A DNA stretch of 64,000 nucleotides from JBAVVD01 sp049697115 (GCA_049697115.1 JBAVVD010000016.1:1-64000), one strand, 5' to 3'; positions 24,675 to 34,288 are shown, counted from the first letter of the stretch. Notes: generated by a model from the letters alone, not told the origin. Made by a program: numbers and translations.

Positions 24675-27080
24675 ATGGCTGAAAAAGACCTGAAAGGCAA
24701 CGACCAGTTGGAGGAGATCATCGAAGACAAAGACCAGAAGCTGAATATTCCCAATAAATTGCCCATTCTCCTTCTTCGGGATATTGTCGTCTTCCCATAT
24801 ATGATCGTGCCCCTTTTTGTCGGACGGGAAAAATCGAAGAATGCCATTGACCATGCCCTTTCCACCCACCGCATGATCCTCCTCCTGACACAGAGAGATA
24901 TGGAGATTGAAGACCCGAAGAGAGACGAAGTCTATGACATGGGGACAGTGGCTCTCATCATGAGAATGTTGAAGCTTCCAGACGGGAGGATTCGAATTCT
25001 TGCCCAGGGCCTGGTGCGTGCCCGATTAGAAACATTCGAAGAAGAGCAGGGCTTTATGAGCGGCCAGGTTTCCGTCATCCATGAGCCCGAGAGTGCCGAG
25101 AAGACGTTGGAGAGTGAAGCCTTGGTCAGGAATGTTCGCTCAGGACTGGAGAAGGCGACTTCCATGGGGAAAAATCTTCCCCCTGAGGTGCTGATCATTG
25201 CCACCAATGTTGAGGAGCCCGGCCGGCTGGCGGATTTAACCGGCGCCAATCTTGAGCTGAAGGTCAGCGAAGCCCAGGAAATCATGGAAATCGTCGACCC
25301 GGTGCAGAGGCTGAAAAAGGTCTATGAGATGTTGACGAAGGAGCTTGAGATTCTCGATGTTCAGTCCAGAATCAGCTCAGAAGCCAAAGGAGAAATGGAC
25401 AAGCTCCAGCGGCAGTATTTCCTCCGGCAGCAGATTAAGGCCATTCAGAAGGAATTGGGCGAAGGAACAGAAATCCAGGAAGAGATCAAGAGCTATCAGG
25501 TGAAGCTCAAAAAGCTCAAAGTGTCCGATGAAGTCAGGGAAGAGCTGGAAAAACAGATCAGCCGCCTGGCTCAGATGCATCCGGAATCTGCGGAGACTGC
25601 GGTCGCTCGCAATTATCTGGATTGGATGTTTGCGCTTCCCTGGAACAAGAGCACCAGGGACAATCTGGACCTCAAAAAAGCCAAGACCATTCTGGATGAG
25701 GATCACTACGGCTTGGAAAAAGTCAAGGAGCGAATCCTGGAATATCTGGCCGTCCGATCACTTTCCCAAAAGATTAAAGGTCCGATTCTCTGTTTTGTCG
25801 GCCCTCCCGGAGTGGGCAAGACCTCTCTGGGGCGCTCCATTGCACGGGCTCTGGGCAGGAAATTCATTCGCATTTCCCTGGGCGGCGTCAGGGACGAGGC
25901 GGAAATACGGGGCCACAGGCGCACGTATGTCGGCGCCCTCCCCGGAAGAATCATTCAGAGCCTGAGGCGGGCCGGCTCCGACAATCCTGTTTTTATGATG
26001 GATGAAGTGGATAAAATCGGTGCCGATTTCCGGGGCGATCCCTCTTCGGCGCTTCTTGAGGTACTCGATCCGGAACAGAACTTTTCTTTCCGAGACCATT
26101 ATCTTAGCGTTCCTTTTGACCTTTCCAGGGTCATGTTTATCACCACGGCGAATCTCCTGGACCCCATTCAGCCGGCCTTCCGCGACCGGATGGAGGTCAT
26201 TCAGATCCCCGGATACACCGAGGAGGAGAAGCTCCAGATCGCCCTTCAGCATCTTGTTCCCAAGCAGGTTAGGGAGAATGCCCTCAACCTCAAGCGGATT
26301 TCTTTCTCCAGTGTTTCGATTAAAAAGATGATTTCCCTCTACACCAGAGAGGCAGGAGTCAGGAACCTGGAGCGGGAGATCGCTTCCGTTTGCCGCAAAG
26401 TGGCCCGCCGTGTGGCGGAAGGGAAGAAGAGATTGAATAAAGTCACCTCTCAAAATATCGAGAACTATCTTGGGCCACCAAGAATATTCAGGGACCAGCT
26501 CCTCAAAAAAAACAGGGTGGGAGTGGCCACCGGTGTGGCCTGGACGGCAGCGGGTGGCGAGATTCTTTTTGTCGAGGCCATCAAGATGAAGGGTAAAGCG
26601 ACACTGTCGCTGACAGGCTCTCTGGGCGACGTAATGAAAGAATCCGCCCAGGCCGCCCTCAGCTATGCCCGTGCCCACGCCAGAGAGCTGGGAATTGAGA
26701 GTCAAATCTTTTCCAAGAATGACTTCCATATCCATATCCCTGAGGGAGCCATTCCCAAAGATGGGCCTTCGGCAGGGATCACGATTGCCACAGCTCTGAT
26801 CTCGGTCTGCACGAACCAGAAGGTCAGATGGGATGTGGCCATGACCGGAGAGATCACATTGAGAGGGAATATACTCCCCATAGGAGGAGTTAAGGAGAAA
26901 GTCCTGGCTGCACAGAGGGCTGGAGTTAAAAAGATGATTCTGCCCCTGGCCAATAAAAAGGAGTTGATTGATATTCCCAAGGTTGTGAAAAAAACGATGC
27001 ATTTTATCTTTGTCGAAGAAATCAATGAGGTGTTCAACTACGCTCTTGTCAAGACCATGGCCAAACAGGCACGCCGATAA
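24675..27080 (+). CDS. lon: ATP-dependent protease Lon
   Basis: An 801-residue LonA. The N-terminal substrate domain (about 30-230, LPILLLRDIVVFPYM) is followed by a coiled-coil region, AAA+ domain with Walker A GPPGVGKT (from about 376) and MMDEVDKIG Walker B, and the protease domain with the Ser699 (DGPSAG) and Lys742 (GGVKEK) dyad at the canonical spacing of 43. The ATG at 24675 follows GGGAGG; an upstream in-frame ATG at 24657 overlaps hsp20. It degrades misfolded and regulatory proteins in the cytoplasm. Last gene of the flippase-nrdR-hsp20-lon group. Confidence 0.98.
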   Translation: MAEKDLKGNDQLEEIIEDKDQKLNIPNKLPILLLRDIVVFPYMIVPLFVGREKSKNAIDHALSTHRMILLLTQRDMEIEDPKRDEVYDMGTVALIMRMLKLPDGRIRILAQGLVRARLETFEEEQGFMSGQVSVIHEPESAEKTLESEALVRNVRSGLEKATSMGKNLPPEVLIIATNVEEPGRLADLTGANLELKVSEAQEIMEIVDPVQRLKKVYEMLTKELEILDVQSRISSEAKGEMDKLQRQYFLRQQIKAIQKELGEGTEIQEEIKSYQVKLKKLKVSDEVREELEKQISRLAQMHPESAETAVARNYLDWMFALPWNKSTRDNLDLKKAKTILDEDHYGLEKVKERILEYLAVRSLSQKIKGPILCFVGPPGVGKTSLGRSIARALGRKFIRISLGGVRDEAEIRGHRRTYVGALPGRIIQSLRRAGSDNPVFMMDEVDKIGADFRGDPSSALLEVLDPEQNFSFRDHYLSVPFDLSRVMFITTANLLDPIQPAFRDRMEVIQIPGYTEEEKLQIALQHLVPKQVRENALNLKRISFSSVSIKKMISLYTREAGVRNLEREIASVCRKVARRVAEGKKRLNKVTSQNIENYLGPPRIFRDQLLKKNRVGVATGVAWTAAGGEILFVEAIKMKGKATLSLTGSLGDVMKESAQAALSYARAHARELGIESQIFSKNDFHIHIPEGAIPKDGPSAGITIATALISVCTNQKVRWDVAMTGEITLRGNILPIGGVKEKVLAAQRAGVKKMILPLANKKELIDIPKVVKKTMHFIFVEEINEVFNYALVKTMAKQARR

Positions 27081-27085
27081 AGTGT

Positions 27086-27123
27086 AAGGACAGCGCCGGC
27101 TCCAAGCGTCCTCTTCTGTCCTT
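27086..27123 (+). other. Stem-loop after lon
   Basis: AAGGACAG (27086-27093) is complementary to CTGTCCTT (27116-27123), with a 22-base loop. The stem is perfect over 8 bases, but only a short T-rich run follows, so it is at best a weak terminator. Confidence 0.35.
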
Positions 27124-27157
27124 TCCAATCTGAGGGAACTCCGGATTCTTTTCTGGG

Positions 27158-27185
27158 TTGACAAATTAGGGCCAAGTTTTATAAT
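27158..27185 (+). promoter_or_regulatory. Promoter of the FadL-like gene
   Basis: Both boxes are consensus: TTGACA (27158-27163), a 16-base spacer and TATAAT (27180-27185). It places the transcript start near 27192, which supports the GTG start at 27227 rather than the ATG at 27203. Confidence 0.8.
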
Positions 27186-27226
27186 CAAAAGAATTATCAA
27201 ATATGGGATCCTGGAGAGGAGGGTCT

Positions 27227-28420
27227 GTGCTGAAAAAATGCATCGTTTCCACAATTGCTTTTTTCCTGGCCAATACAATCGTTTTGGCCGGCGGCTGGAA
27301 TAACACGCTCATTGGCTGTCGGGCCGTAGCCATGGGTGGCGCTTTCACGGGGCTGGCCGATGACCCGAGCGCCATTTTTTATAATCCCGCCGGATTGATC
27401 TACCAGAGAGAGAAGTTTAATTTTTCCATCGATGGATTTTACATCTGGCCGACTCATGAGTACACACTTTCCACCGGCTCTAAAGCCGAGAGCAAGTACA
27501 ACAATCCTGTGCCTCAGATTTTCATCTCATACAGAGCGAGTCCAAAAATAACCCTGGGTTTTGGAGTGTTTGTGCCCTATGCCGGAGGAGGGGTGGACTG
27601 GAAAAAGGAGGACCTGGGCTATCCTTTCAAATCCACCATGGGAATTGTCTCTTTCACGCCCTCGGTCGCCTACCAGATCAATGAAAAACTGTCGCTCGGA
27701 TTCAACCTGAATTTTTACAGCGGCACCTTGTCCGTCCATACAGAAATGGATCCTTTTGGGCCCCTGAATCAAGAAGAAAACGGGTCTTCTGTCTCAGCTG
27801 GTTTCGGGCTGATGTTCAGGCCATCAGACAGGATTGGCATTGGACTCAGTGTCCGAGGACCGGCGAAAATCAGGCTTTCCGGAAAAACGTCTTTCAAGTA
27901 TGATGTCCTGAAGATCAATCTCGATTCAGAGACGTCCTTCAGGCTTCCCTGGGATTTTGAAATCGGTGTTTCCTACAGAGTCAGTGAGCGGCTTCTGTTC
28001 TCCTCCAGCGCCCAGTACACGCTCTGGTCGGTGTTGGACAAAGTGAGCAAGACGATCAAGGAGATTCCCTATCAAGGAGACCTCAACGTGGATGAAGATA
28101 TGGATTTCAAGGACATACTGATCTTCAGAGCCGGAATGGAATATCTTCTTCCCAAAAATATTTTCCTGCGTGTTGGAATCGGATTGGACCGGTATGCCAC
28201 TCCGGATTCGACCCTGAACTTCAAAAATATTGATGTGGATAAGTTCACTCTACTTGGAGGGATTGGCTATAAAGCAGGAAGGATGCAGATTGACGCCGTC
28301 TATGCCTACGGCATTGGAAAAGAGAGAGAAAAAAGGAGCGAGAGCCTCGGATTCCTGCAGACGGAAAAATATAATCTGAATGTTCTAATCTTTGGGCTGG
28401 GGGTCACTTTCTCTTTTTGA
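27227..28420 (+). CDS. FadL/OmpP1-family outer-membrane channel
   Basis: A 397-residue outer-membrane barrel. After a signal peptide the mature N-terminus carries the FadL pattern RAVAMGGAFTGLADDPSAIF followed by YNPAGL, as in the hatch domain. The rest alternates polar and hydrophobic strands and ends in a terminal aromatic (VTFSF). FadL proteins take up long-chain fatty acids or other hydrophobic compounds by lateral diffusion. I prefer the GTG at 27227, right after a strong GGAGAGGAGGG site, over the ATG at 27203, which lies too close to the promoter. Convergent with dapF, with no room for a terminator between the stops. Confidence 0.87.
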   Translation: MLKKCIVSTIAFFLANTIVLAGGWNNTLIGCRAVAMGGAFTGLADDPSAIFYNPAGLIYQREKFNFSIDGFYIWPTHEYTLSTGSKAESKYNNPVPQIFISYRASPKITLGFGVFVPYAGGGVDWKKEDLGYPFKSTMGIVSFTPSVAYQINEKLSLGFNLNFYSGTLSVHTEMDPFGPLNQEENGSSVSAGFGLMFRPSDRIGIGLSVRGPAKIRLSGKTSFKYDVLKINLDSETSFRLPWDFEIGVSYRVSERLLFSSSAQYTLWSVLDKVSKTIKEIPYQGDLNVDEDMDFKDILIFRAGMEYLLPKNIFLRVGIGLDRYATPDSTLNFKNIDVDKFTLLGGIGYKAGRMQIDAVYAYGIGKEREKRSESLGFLQTEKYNLNVLIFGLGVTFSF

Positions 28421-28421
28421 C

Positions 28422-29276
28422 CTAATTGGACAGAAACGAGCCGACAAAGACGAACTCTGTAGGCCCGGTCTGATAGACTTTGTCATTGTCTTTTTCCCAA
28501 TCGACCGTGAGCATACCCATACTTGTTTTGATGTTGACCTTTCTATGGGTCAGGTTCTTCAGGATGGAGGCCACGGCAGCGGCGCAGGAGCCGCTTCCCG
28601 AAGAGAGGGTCTCGCCGACGCCCCTTTCCCAGAAGAGGACTTCAATTTCATTACGGTTTAGAACGCGGATGAATTCGATGTTCGTCCTGTTAGGGAAGAA
28701 CGGATGGGACTCAATTTCACGGCCGATTTGATGCCACTCGATTCGGGCCGGGAAGCGGTCGACAAATACAGCGCAGTGGGGATTTCCAAGAGAGACAACC
28801 GTGATCGGATAGATTTTGCGGTTGATCGAGAGTGGATAATCGATGATTTTCTCATGGGCGGTTCCGTCATCGAAAGGAATGTCTTTTGAGGTGAAGTGGG
28901 GAACCCCCATTTCGATTTTGATCCAGAACAAATGGTCTTTTTTCTCGATGAGTTCGCTTTCCCGATTGCCGGCCGTCGTAGAGAAAAGGGTCCGCGACGG
29001 TCCAACCTTCTGTTGGGAATAGAGAAAAGCGGCTGCGCAGCGCAGACCGTTTCCTGAAATTTCCGCTTCCGTTCCGTCGGCATTGAAAATCCGGAAATTG
29101 ACGATGCCTTTTTCTCTATCCTTAACCGAGATCAACAGCAGCCCGTCCGCTCCGACACCCGTATGGCGCTCGCAGATTTTTTGAGCAAACTCGTCGATGC
29201 GCAGAATCTCAGTGACTTCATCCTGGTCGATAATCAGGAAATCGTTGCCTAAAGAATGGAATTTGGTGAACTTCAT
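28422..29276 (-). CDS. dapF: Diaminopimelate epimerase with Ser at both catalytic Cys sites
   Basis: The 284-residue protein is a clear DapF by fold and motifs: FHSLGNDFLIID at the start, FNADGTEAEISGNGLRC, a middle SLGNPHC and GETLSSGSGSCAAA. DapF interconverts LL- and meso-diaminopimelate for lysine and peptidoglycan. In E. coli the two catalytic acid/base cysteines are Cys73 (QCGNG) and Cys217 (ACGSG). Here the aligned positions are Ser74 (ISGNG, codon TCA) and Ser226 (SSGSG, codon TCG). The neighbouring non-catalytic Cys80 and Cys231 are kept. The start follows the htrA stop without a gap, so the two are co-transcribed. Activity is therefore in doubt, though the frame is intact. Confidence 0.9.
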   Translation of the reverse strand: MKFTKFHSLGNDFLIIDQDEVTEILRIDEFAQKICERHTGVGADGLLLISVKDREKGIVNFRIFNADGTEAEISGNGLRCAAAFLYSQQKVGPSRTLFSTTAGNRESELIEKKDHLFWIKIEMGVPHFTSKDIPFDDGTAHEKIIDYPLSINRKIYPITVVSLGNPHCAVFVDRFPARIEWHQIGREIESHPFFPNRTNIEFIRVLNRNEIEVLFWERGVGETLSSGSGSCAAAVASILKNLTHRKVNIKTSMGMLTVDWEKDNDKVYQTGPTEFVFVGSFLSN

Positions 29277-30770
29277 TCAAGGGACCTTTATGGTGACGAT
29301 ATAATCGTCATAACCTCCCTGCCTGTCTTCTCTCCGGATCGAAAGCATTATCGGATCTCCTGATTTTGTCATTTTCAGGATGTCTTCCAGGTCTTTTTCT
29401 GAAGTGATTTTCTTCCGGTTGACCTCAAGGATGATGTCTCCGGGCTGGATTCCTTTTCTTTCGGCTTCACTGTAACGGCGGACCTCTGTGATGACCAGCC
29501 CTTCCTGGGTCCTATAACCGTATCGGCGCGCCAGCCGGGGAGTCATGGGAGCGACGGAGAAACCGATATCCCTTCCGGAAACCGCAGCTGTTTCTCTCTC
29601 TTCTTCGGACTCGAGCTCGGTGATGGTGGCCGTGAGGATCTTTTCTTTCCCGTCCCGGATGATCTTAATGTTTACCTTTGTTCCCGGCTGGATATCGGCA
29701 ATCTTGAACTTCAGGTCATTGGGGTCTTCAACAAGCTGCCCATTGATTTCGATGATGACATCGTACTGCTTGAGTCCAGTTTTGTCCGCAGGCCCTCCGG
29801 ATTCCACTGAATTGATGAGGGCGCCCCGGCTGCTTTTAAGATTGAGGATCTTTTTTTCGTCCTCTGAAATGGCCATAATAGTGACACCCAAATACCCCCG
29901 GATCACTCGGCCTTTCTCTTTAAGCTGAGTCACAACTTTTTTAGCCAGATGGGAAGGGATGGCAAACCCGATGCCGATGTTTCCCCCGGTCGGGGAGAGG
30001 ATGTTGCTGGTGATTCCGATGACTTCACCTTTCATATTGACCAGAGGCCCGCCGCTGTTGCCGCGGTTGATGGCGGCATCGGTTTGAATGAAGTCCTGGT
30101 AATCCGGGACATTCATTCCGGTGCCCAGCTGCCTCCCCTTGGCGCTGACGATTCCCGCAGTGACTGTATGTTCCATACCCAGGGGATTACCTATGGCCAG
30201 GACCCATTCGCCGACTTTCAATTGGGAGGAATCGCCGAGTTCGACAAAACGGACGTTTTTTGCATCTACTTTAATAAGGGCCAGATCCGACTTGGGATCT
30301 GTGCCAATGACTTTTGCCGTATAGTTTTCACCCCGAGTCGAAGTCACAGTGACTTTGACAGCTTTTTCCACAAGATGGTTATTCGTGATAATATATCCGT
30401 CGCTGCTGATGTAAAATCCCGTGCCCTGAGACATGGTGCGGTATTCCTGCTCTCTTTGACTCGGCCGGCCGAAAAACCTGTCCCAGAAGTCCTCAAAAGG
30501 GCTGTCTTCAAAACCCCGGACTGTCTGTTTCTCTACCCGTTCGCTTTCGATTTTCACGACCGCCGGGCCCACATTTTCCGAAATTTTGACGAAATCCAGG
30601 TCTGGCTTGATTTGCGCTGAGGAAGCAAAAAGATTTGAACCCAAGGAAGAGGAAGGTGCATTTAAGAAACTTTGCTCGACCTTTTTATCCGGAAGATAGA
30701 CAAAGACAAATCCTGCCAGAAGGACTCCACAAAAGAAACTCACAATGGCTATCCAGATAATTTTCCTCAT
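29277..30770 (-). CDS. DegP/HtrA-type periplasmic serine protease
   Basis: A 497-residue protease anchored or secreted by an N-terminal hydrophobic segment (about 4-26). The chymotrypsin-like domain has the triad His132 (TNNHLVEKA), Asp162 (SDLALIKV) and Ser239 (GNSGGPL), with a normal oxyanion turn. Two PDZ domains follow (about 290-385 and 405-492). It should degrade or refold damaged envelope proteins. The ATG follows a GGAGG site. Directly downstream and adjoining is dapF. It is divergent from tmk across about 290 bases, which I read as the shared promoter region. Confidence 0.95.
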   Translation of the reverse strand: MRKIIWIAIVSFFCGVLLAGFVFVYLPDKKVEQSFLNAPSSSLGSNLFASSAQIKPDLDFVKISENVGPAVVKIESERVEKQTVRGFEDSPFEDFWDRFFGRPSQREQEYRTMSQGTGFYISSDGYIITNNHLVEKAVKVTVTSTRGENYTAKVIGTDPKSDLALIKVDAKNVRFVELGDSSQLKVGEWVLAIGNPLGMEHTVTAGIVSAKGRQLGTGMNVPDYQDFIQTDAAINRGNSGGPLVNMKGEVIGITSNILSPTGGNIGIGFAIPSHLAKKVVTQLKEKGRVIRGYLGVTIMAISEDEKKILNLKSSRGALINSVESGGPADKTGLKQYDVIIEINGQLVEDPNDLKFKIADIQPGTKVNIKIIRDGKEKILTATITELESEEERETAAVSGRDIGFSVAPMTPRLARRYGYRTQEGLVITEVRRYSEAERKGIQPGDIILEVNRKKITSEKDLEDILKMTKSGDPIMLSIRREDRQGGYDDYIVTIKVP

Positions 30771-31060
30771 TTTTTTCCTCCATCCATTCGCTTCTCATTA
30801 CCCAGCTATGGAAATTTCCATCAAGGGTGTTGGGAGCGAACTGTTCGGATAAATCCACTCTCCGGCTCTTCTTGCGTGTTTCATTTTTTTGAAAAGCTGC
30901 TTTTTTATAATAGCAAAAAATAACACAATCCGCGAAAAAATTCAATTCCGGCGTGATCCGGCGGCCTGTTTTTCTCAATGATTAATTAAAACAGTTCTCT
31001 CATCAAAAAAGTTGCATTCATCATTCAGGAAAGTTAATATCGTATTTCTTGAGGGATTTC

Positions 31061-31672
31061 ATGCTGAAAAAAGGAATTTTAATAGTCCTGGAAGGGATTG
31101 ACGGAGCTGGAAAGTCCACCCAGGCGCGGTTTCTTCTCAGGAAGCTTCAGGCAATGGGAATGGATGTGGTTTATTTTCGGGAGCCCTCCCGGGGGAAATG
31201 GGGTCGGGAGATAAAGGCCAAGGCGATCGATCCCCGTTCGCTCGCCCCAGAAGAGGAGCTTTCTCTCTTCCAGAAAGATCGAAAGGAGAACGTGGAGAAA
31301 AATATTCGACCGGCCCTGGAGTGCAGAAAAATCGTCATTCTGGACCGATATTATTTTTCAACCATCGCCTATCAGGGATCGAAAGGGATTGACCCGGCGA
31401 GGATCAAGAGAATGAACGAACGATTTGCCCCCAAGCCGGACTTGGTTTTCATCCTGGATATCGGCGCCAGGCAGGGCCTTTCGCGCATCCAGGATCGCAA
31501 AAAAAAAGAACGGCTTTTTGAACGGGAAGATTACCTGGTCAAAGTGCGAAAAATTTTCAATGGTCTTAAAGGGAGAAAATTTATCCATTTGAACGGCCTG
31601 GAAGAAAAGAAGCAGATCAGCCGAAAAATTGCGGAAAGGGTGATTCAATATCTCCAGAACTGGATTGTCTAG
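31061..31672 (+). CDS. tmk: Thymidylate kinase
   Basis: A 203-residue kinase with P-loop EGIDGAGKST at 11-20, the VYFREPSRGKWGREI segment (the family usually has E-P-T/G), DRYYFSTIAYQG with the DRY/F motif, and a basic lid region (RIQDRKKKERLFERED). It phosphorylates dTMP to dTDP for DNA synthesis. I start at the ATG at 31061, preceded by GAGGG; the TTG at 31049 overlaps that site. The EPSRG deviation from EP(T/G) is worth noting but is compatible with function. Confidence 0.9.
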   Translation: MLKKGILIVLEGIDGAGKSTQARFLLRKLQAMGMDVVYFREPSRGKWGREIKAKAIDPRSLAPEEELSLFQKDRKENVEKNIRPALECRKIVILDRYYFSTIAYQGSKGIDPARIKRMNERFAPKPDLVFILDIGARQGLSRIQDRKKKERLFEREDYLVKVRKIFNGLKGRKFIHLNGLEEKKQISRKIAERVIQYLQNWIV

Positions 31673-31707
31673 GTTTTTTCTCCGGCCCTCATTTGGACCT
31701 CCTGGGT

Positions 31708-31736
31708 CTTGCCCCCTGAGCCCGCACCGGGGCAAG
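31708..31736 (+). other. Stem-loop downstream of tmk
   Basis: CTTGCCCC (31708-31715) and GGGGCAAG (31729-31736) form a perfect 8-base stem with a 13-base loop about 35 bases after the tmk stop. No T-run follows, so this is a structured 3' end or a weak terminator. Confidence 0.35.
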
Positions 31737-31841
31737 GAGATGCTTCAAAGCGAGATCGAGCCAGTTTGAGACAGTCTATCCCATCGCAGTCATTTCCGCC
31801 CAAGAATAGTTACGGAAATACGGACTGCCAGGGACAGAGAT

Positions 31842-31870
31842 TTGGAATTTTAATTTTATTCTGCTATATT
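31842..31870 (+). promoter_or_regulatory. Promoter of the PBP1A gene (predicts a leaderless mRNA)
   Basis: TTGGAA (31842-31847), a 17-base spacer and TATATT (31865-31870). The ATG at 31880 lies only 9 bases after the -10 box and no ribosome site precedes it, so transcription would begin at or beside the start codon. Confidence 0.55.
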
Positions 31871-31879
31871 TTTTAAATC

Positions 31880-34288
31880 ATGGGCCGCACAAAAAAAGCC
31901 GGGATAAAAATTCGTATAAAAAAAGTGGATAAACGCGTCTGGGGCAAATGGCTTTTCTTCCTGATGATCTTTTCTTCAGCCATTTTTTTGGGAGTCTGCC
32001 TGGGGACCTATATGGCCATTCGGCAGACACTGCCTTCTATATCAGAGCTGGAACACTTTACGCCGGATATTGTCACCTCTGTCTATTCCGATGACGGAAA
32101 AGTAATCAAGGAATTTTCCAGACAAAAAAGGATCCCGGTGTCCTATGATCAAATAACGGATGTATTAAAAAAAGCGATTCTGGCCACCGAGGACCCCAGG
32201 TTTTTCAGCCATAAAGGAGTTGACCTCAAAGGAATTCTGCGCGCATTTCGGGAGGACATTCGGCTTCTCACGAAAGGACGCCGTCTTCACGGGGGGAGCA
32301 CAATCACCCAGCAGCTGGCCCGATTGCTTTTTCTATATCCGCAACAAACACTGCACAGGAAATTATCAGAAATTTTTCTCTCCGTCCAGATTGAACGAAA
32401 GTATTCCAAAGAGAAAATTTTGGAGATGTATTGCAATCTCTATTATTTTGGCCACGGCGTGTATGGAGTGGAAACGGCTTCAAACTTCTTTTTTGGAAAG
32501 AGCGTCTCTGAACTGAATCTCGAAGAAGCCGCTTTGATTGCAGGGATCCTTCGCTGGCCTCCCGGGTATTCTCCGTACACTTATCCGGAGAGAGCTCTCC
32601 AGCGGAGAAGCCACGTGATCAACCGCATGGTCGAAGAGGGATTTATCAGTCGAAAGGAGGGAGAAGAAGCCAAGAAAAAGCCAATCAACGTCCTTCCCCT
32701 CGGCCGGGAGGATTCTGATTTTGGGGCCTATTTTTTTGAAGAAATCAGAAAATATGTGGCCTCCAAATACGGCGACGATGCGCTCTATAAAGGAGGGCTC
32801 AAGATCTACACGACGATGAATACGGCGTTTCAAAAATATGCCGAAGACGCTCTTCTCAAACAACTCAGAGTGTTGGATAAGAAGAAAGGCTGGCGCAAGG
32901 ACAAGAAGAATTTAATCGAGGAAGGCATAACAGACCTGGAACAAGTTTCCCTCAAGAGCTGGCGGAAGTCTTCTCTGGAGATCGGGGATATTCTGGAGAC
33001 GGTTGTTTTATCCGTGGAAAAGCGTGAGGCCAGAGTTCGGTTCAAAGATTTAACGGGAGTCATGACAAACAGCGACATCCAGTGGACAAGGTCTCGATAT
33101 CTGGACAGTCTGATCAAAAGGGGAGATGTTATTCATGTCCGGTTGAATCGCATCGCCGAAGACAAAAAGGAATGCTTTGTTTCCCTGGATCAAGAGCCGA
33201 GGGTGGAAGGCGCTTTTCTGGCTATCGACCCTTTAATCGGGCAGATTAAAGCTATGGTGGGGGGATATTCTTTCCGGCGGAGCGAGTTTAACCGGGCAAC
33301 GCAGGCACTCCGGCAGGCCGGTTCATCCATCAAGCCCATCCTTTATACGGCCGCCTTGGAAAATGGATTCACGCCCGCGACGAGAATCGTGGATGAGCCG
33401 ACAGGCTTTGTTGACCGATGGACGGGTACACTCTGGTCGCCGCCGAATTACGACGGCAAATATAAGGGCACGGTCACGCTGCGCAAGGGTATTGAAGAGT
33501 CCAGGAATATTGTCACAGCCAAAATTTTAGAGCATATCTCTCCCCAGACTGGAGTGGATTACTGCAAGAAATTTGGGATTACATCGACCATTTACCCGTA
33601 TCTTTCTCTGTCTCTAGGGACTTTCGAAGTCAAGCTGGTGGAGATGGTCTCCGCCTTCACGAGTTTTCCGAATAAAGGGATACGTATCAATCCCTATTTC
33701 ATCACCCACATTGAAGACAAGGAGGGGAATATTCTTGAGGAGTGTAAGATTGAAGCGGAAAATGTCATTTCTCCCCAAACCGCTTTTCTCATGACATGTC
33801 TCCTCCAGGGAGTGATCCAGAGGGGAACAGGAGAGTCCGCGGCGGTATTGTTAGAGGACAAGCCTCTTGCCGGAAAGACGGGAACAACGGATGATTACAC
33901 GGATGCCTGGTTTATCGGTTTTTCACCCTCCCTGTGTGCAGGTGTCTGGGTGGGGTATGACAATAATGAAACTCTTGGAGACAGACAGTCAGGGGCTGTC
34001 GCGGCCCTTCCTGTCTGGTTTGATTTCTTCAAAAAGATTATTGAAGAAGAAAAGAAAAAGGCTCAGGAGGAGGAAATCGAGCCCGCAGCGGAAGAGTTTG
34101 AAGTCCCTCCCAACATTCTGTTTGTCGACATAGACCGAAAAACCGGCTTACTTGCCGCGCCGTTCTGCATCTGGCCGTTTAGAGAAGCATTTATTCCTGG
34201 CACAGAGCCTGTCAGGTACTGCACCCACAGTGACCATATGCTGATTCTGGACTATTACTCCCAGGAAAAAGCCAAAGAAGAACATTAG
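31880..34288 (+). CDS. Class A penicillin-binding protein (PBP1A type)
   Basis: An 802-residue bifunctional peptidoglycan synthase. One membrane helix (about 24-45) is followed by the GT51 transglycosylase domain, with catalytic Glu104 in ATEDPRFFSH, the GGSTITQQLAR motif and KILEMYCNLYYFG. The transpeptidase domain has Ser482 in SSIK, an S-x-N-like SRN in GIEESRNIVTAK, and KTGT from Lys666. It polymerises and cross-links glycan outside the inner membrane. No ribosome site is visible before the ATG (see the promoter entry). Downstream is the decayed RyR fragment. Confidence 0.95.
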   Translation: MGRTKKAGIKIRIKKVDKRVWGKWLFFLMIFSSAIFLGVCLGTYMAIRQTLPSISELEHFTPDIVTSVYSDDGKVIKEFSRQKRIPVSYDQITDVLKKAILATEDPRFFSHKGVDLKGILRAFREDIRLLTKGRRLHGGSTITQQLARLLFLYPQQTLHRKLSEIFLSVQIERKYSKEKILEMYCNLYYFGHGVYGVETASNFFFGKSVSELNLEEAALIAGILRWPPGYSPYTYPERALQRRSHVINRMVEEGFISRKEGEEAKKKPINVLPLGREDSDFGAYFFEEIRKYVASKYGDDALYKGGLKIYTTMNTAFQKYAEDALLKQLRVLDKKKGWRKDKKNLIEEGITDLEQVSLKSWRKSSLEIGDILETVVLSVEKREARVRFKDLTGVMTNSDIQWTRSRYLDSLIKRGDVIHVRLNRIAEDKKECFVSLDQEPRVEGAFLAIDPLIGQIKAMVGGYSFRRSEFNRATQALRQAGSSIKPILYTAALENGFTPATRIVDEPTGFVDRWTGTLWSPPNYDGKYKGTVTLRKGIEESRNIVTAKILEHISPQTGVDYCKKFGITSTIYPYLSLSLGTFEVKLVEMVSAFTSFPNKGIRINPYFITHIEDKEGNILEECKIEAENVISPQTAFLMTCLLQGVIQRGTGESAAVLLEDKPLAGKTGTTDDYTDAWFIGFSPSLCAGVWVGYDNNETLGDRQSGAVAALPVWFDFFKKIIEEEKKKAQEEEIEPAAEEFEVPPNILFVDIDRKTGLLAAPFCIWPFREAFIPGTEPVRYCTHSDHMLILDYYSQEKAKEEH

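Noticed and set aside
25758..27278. Open frame of over 500 codons on the minus strand opposite lon
   Set aside because: Entirely antisense to lon, no family motif and no ribosome site. It is a shadow of the strongly biased codons of lon.
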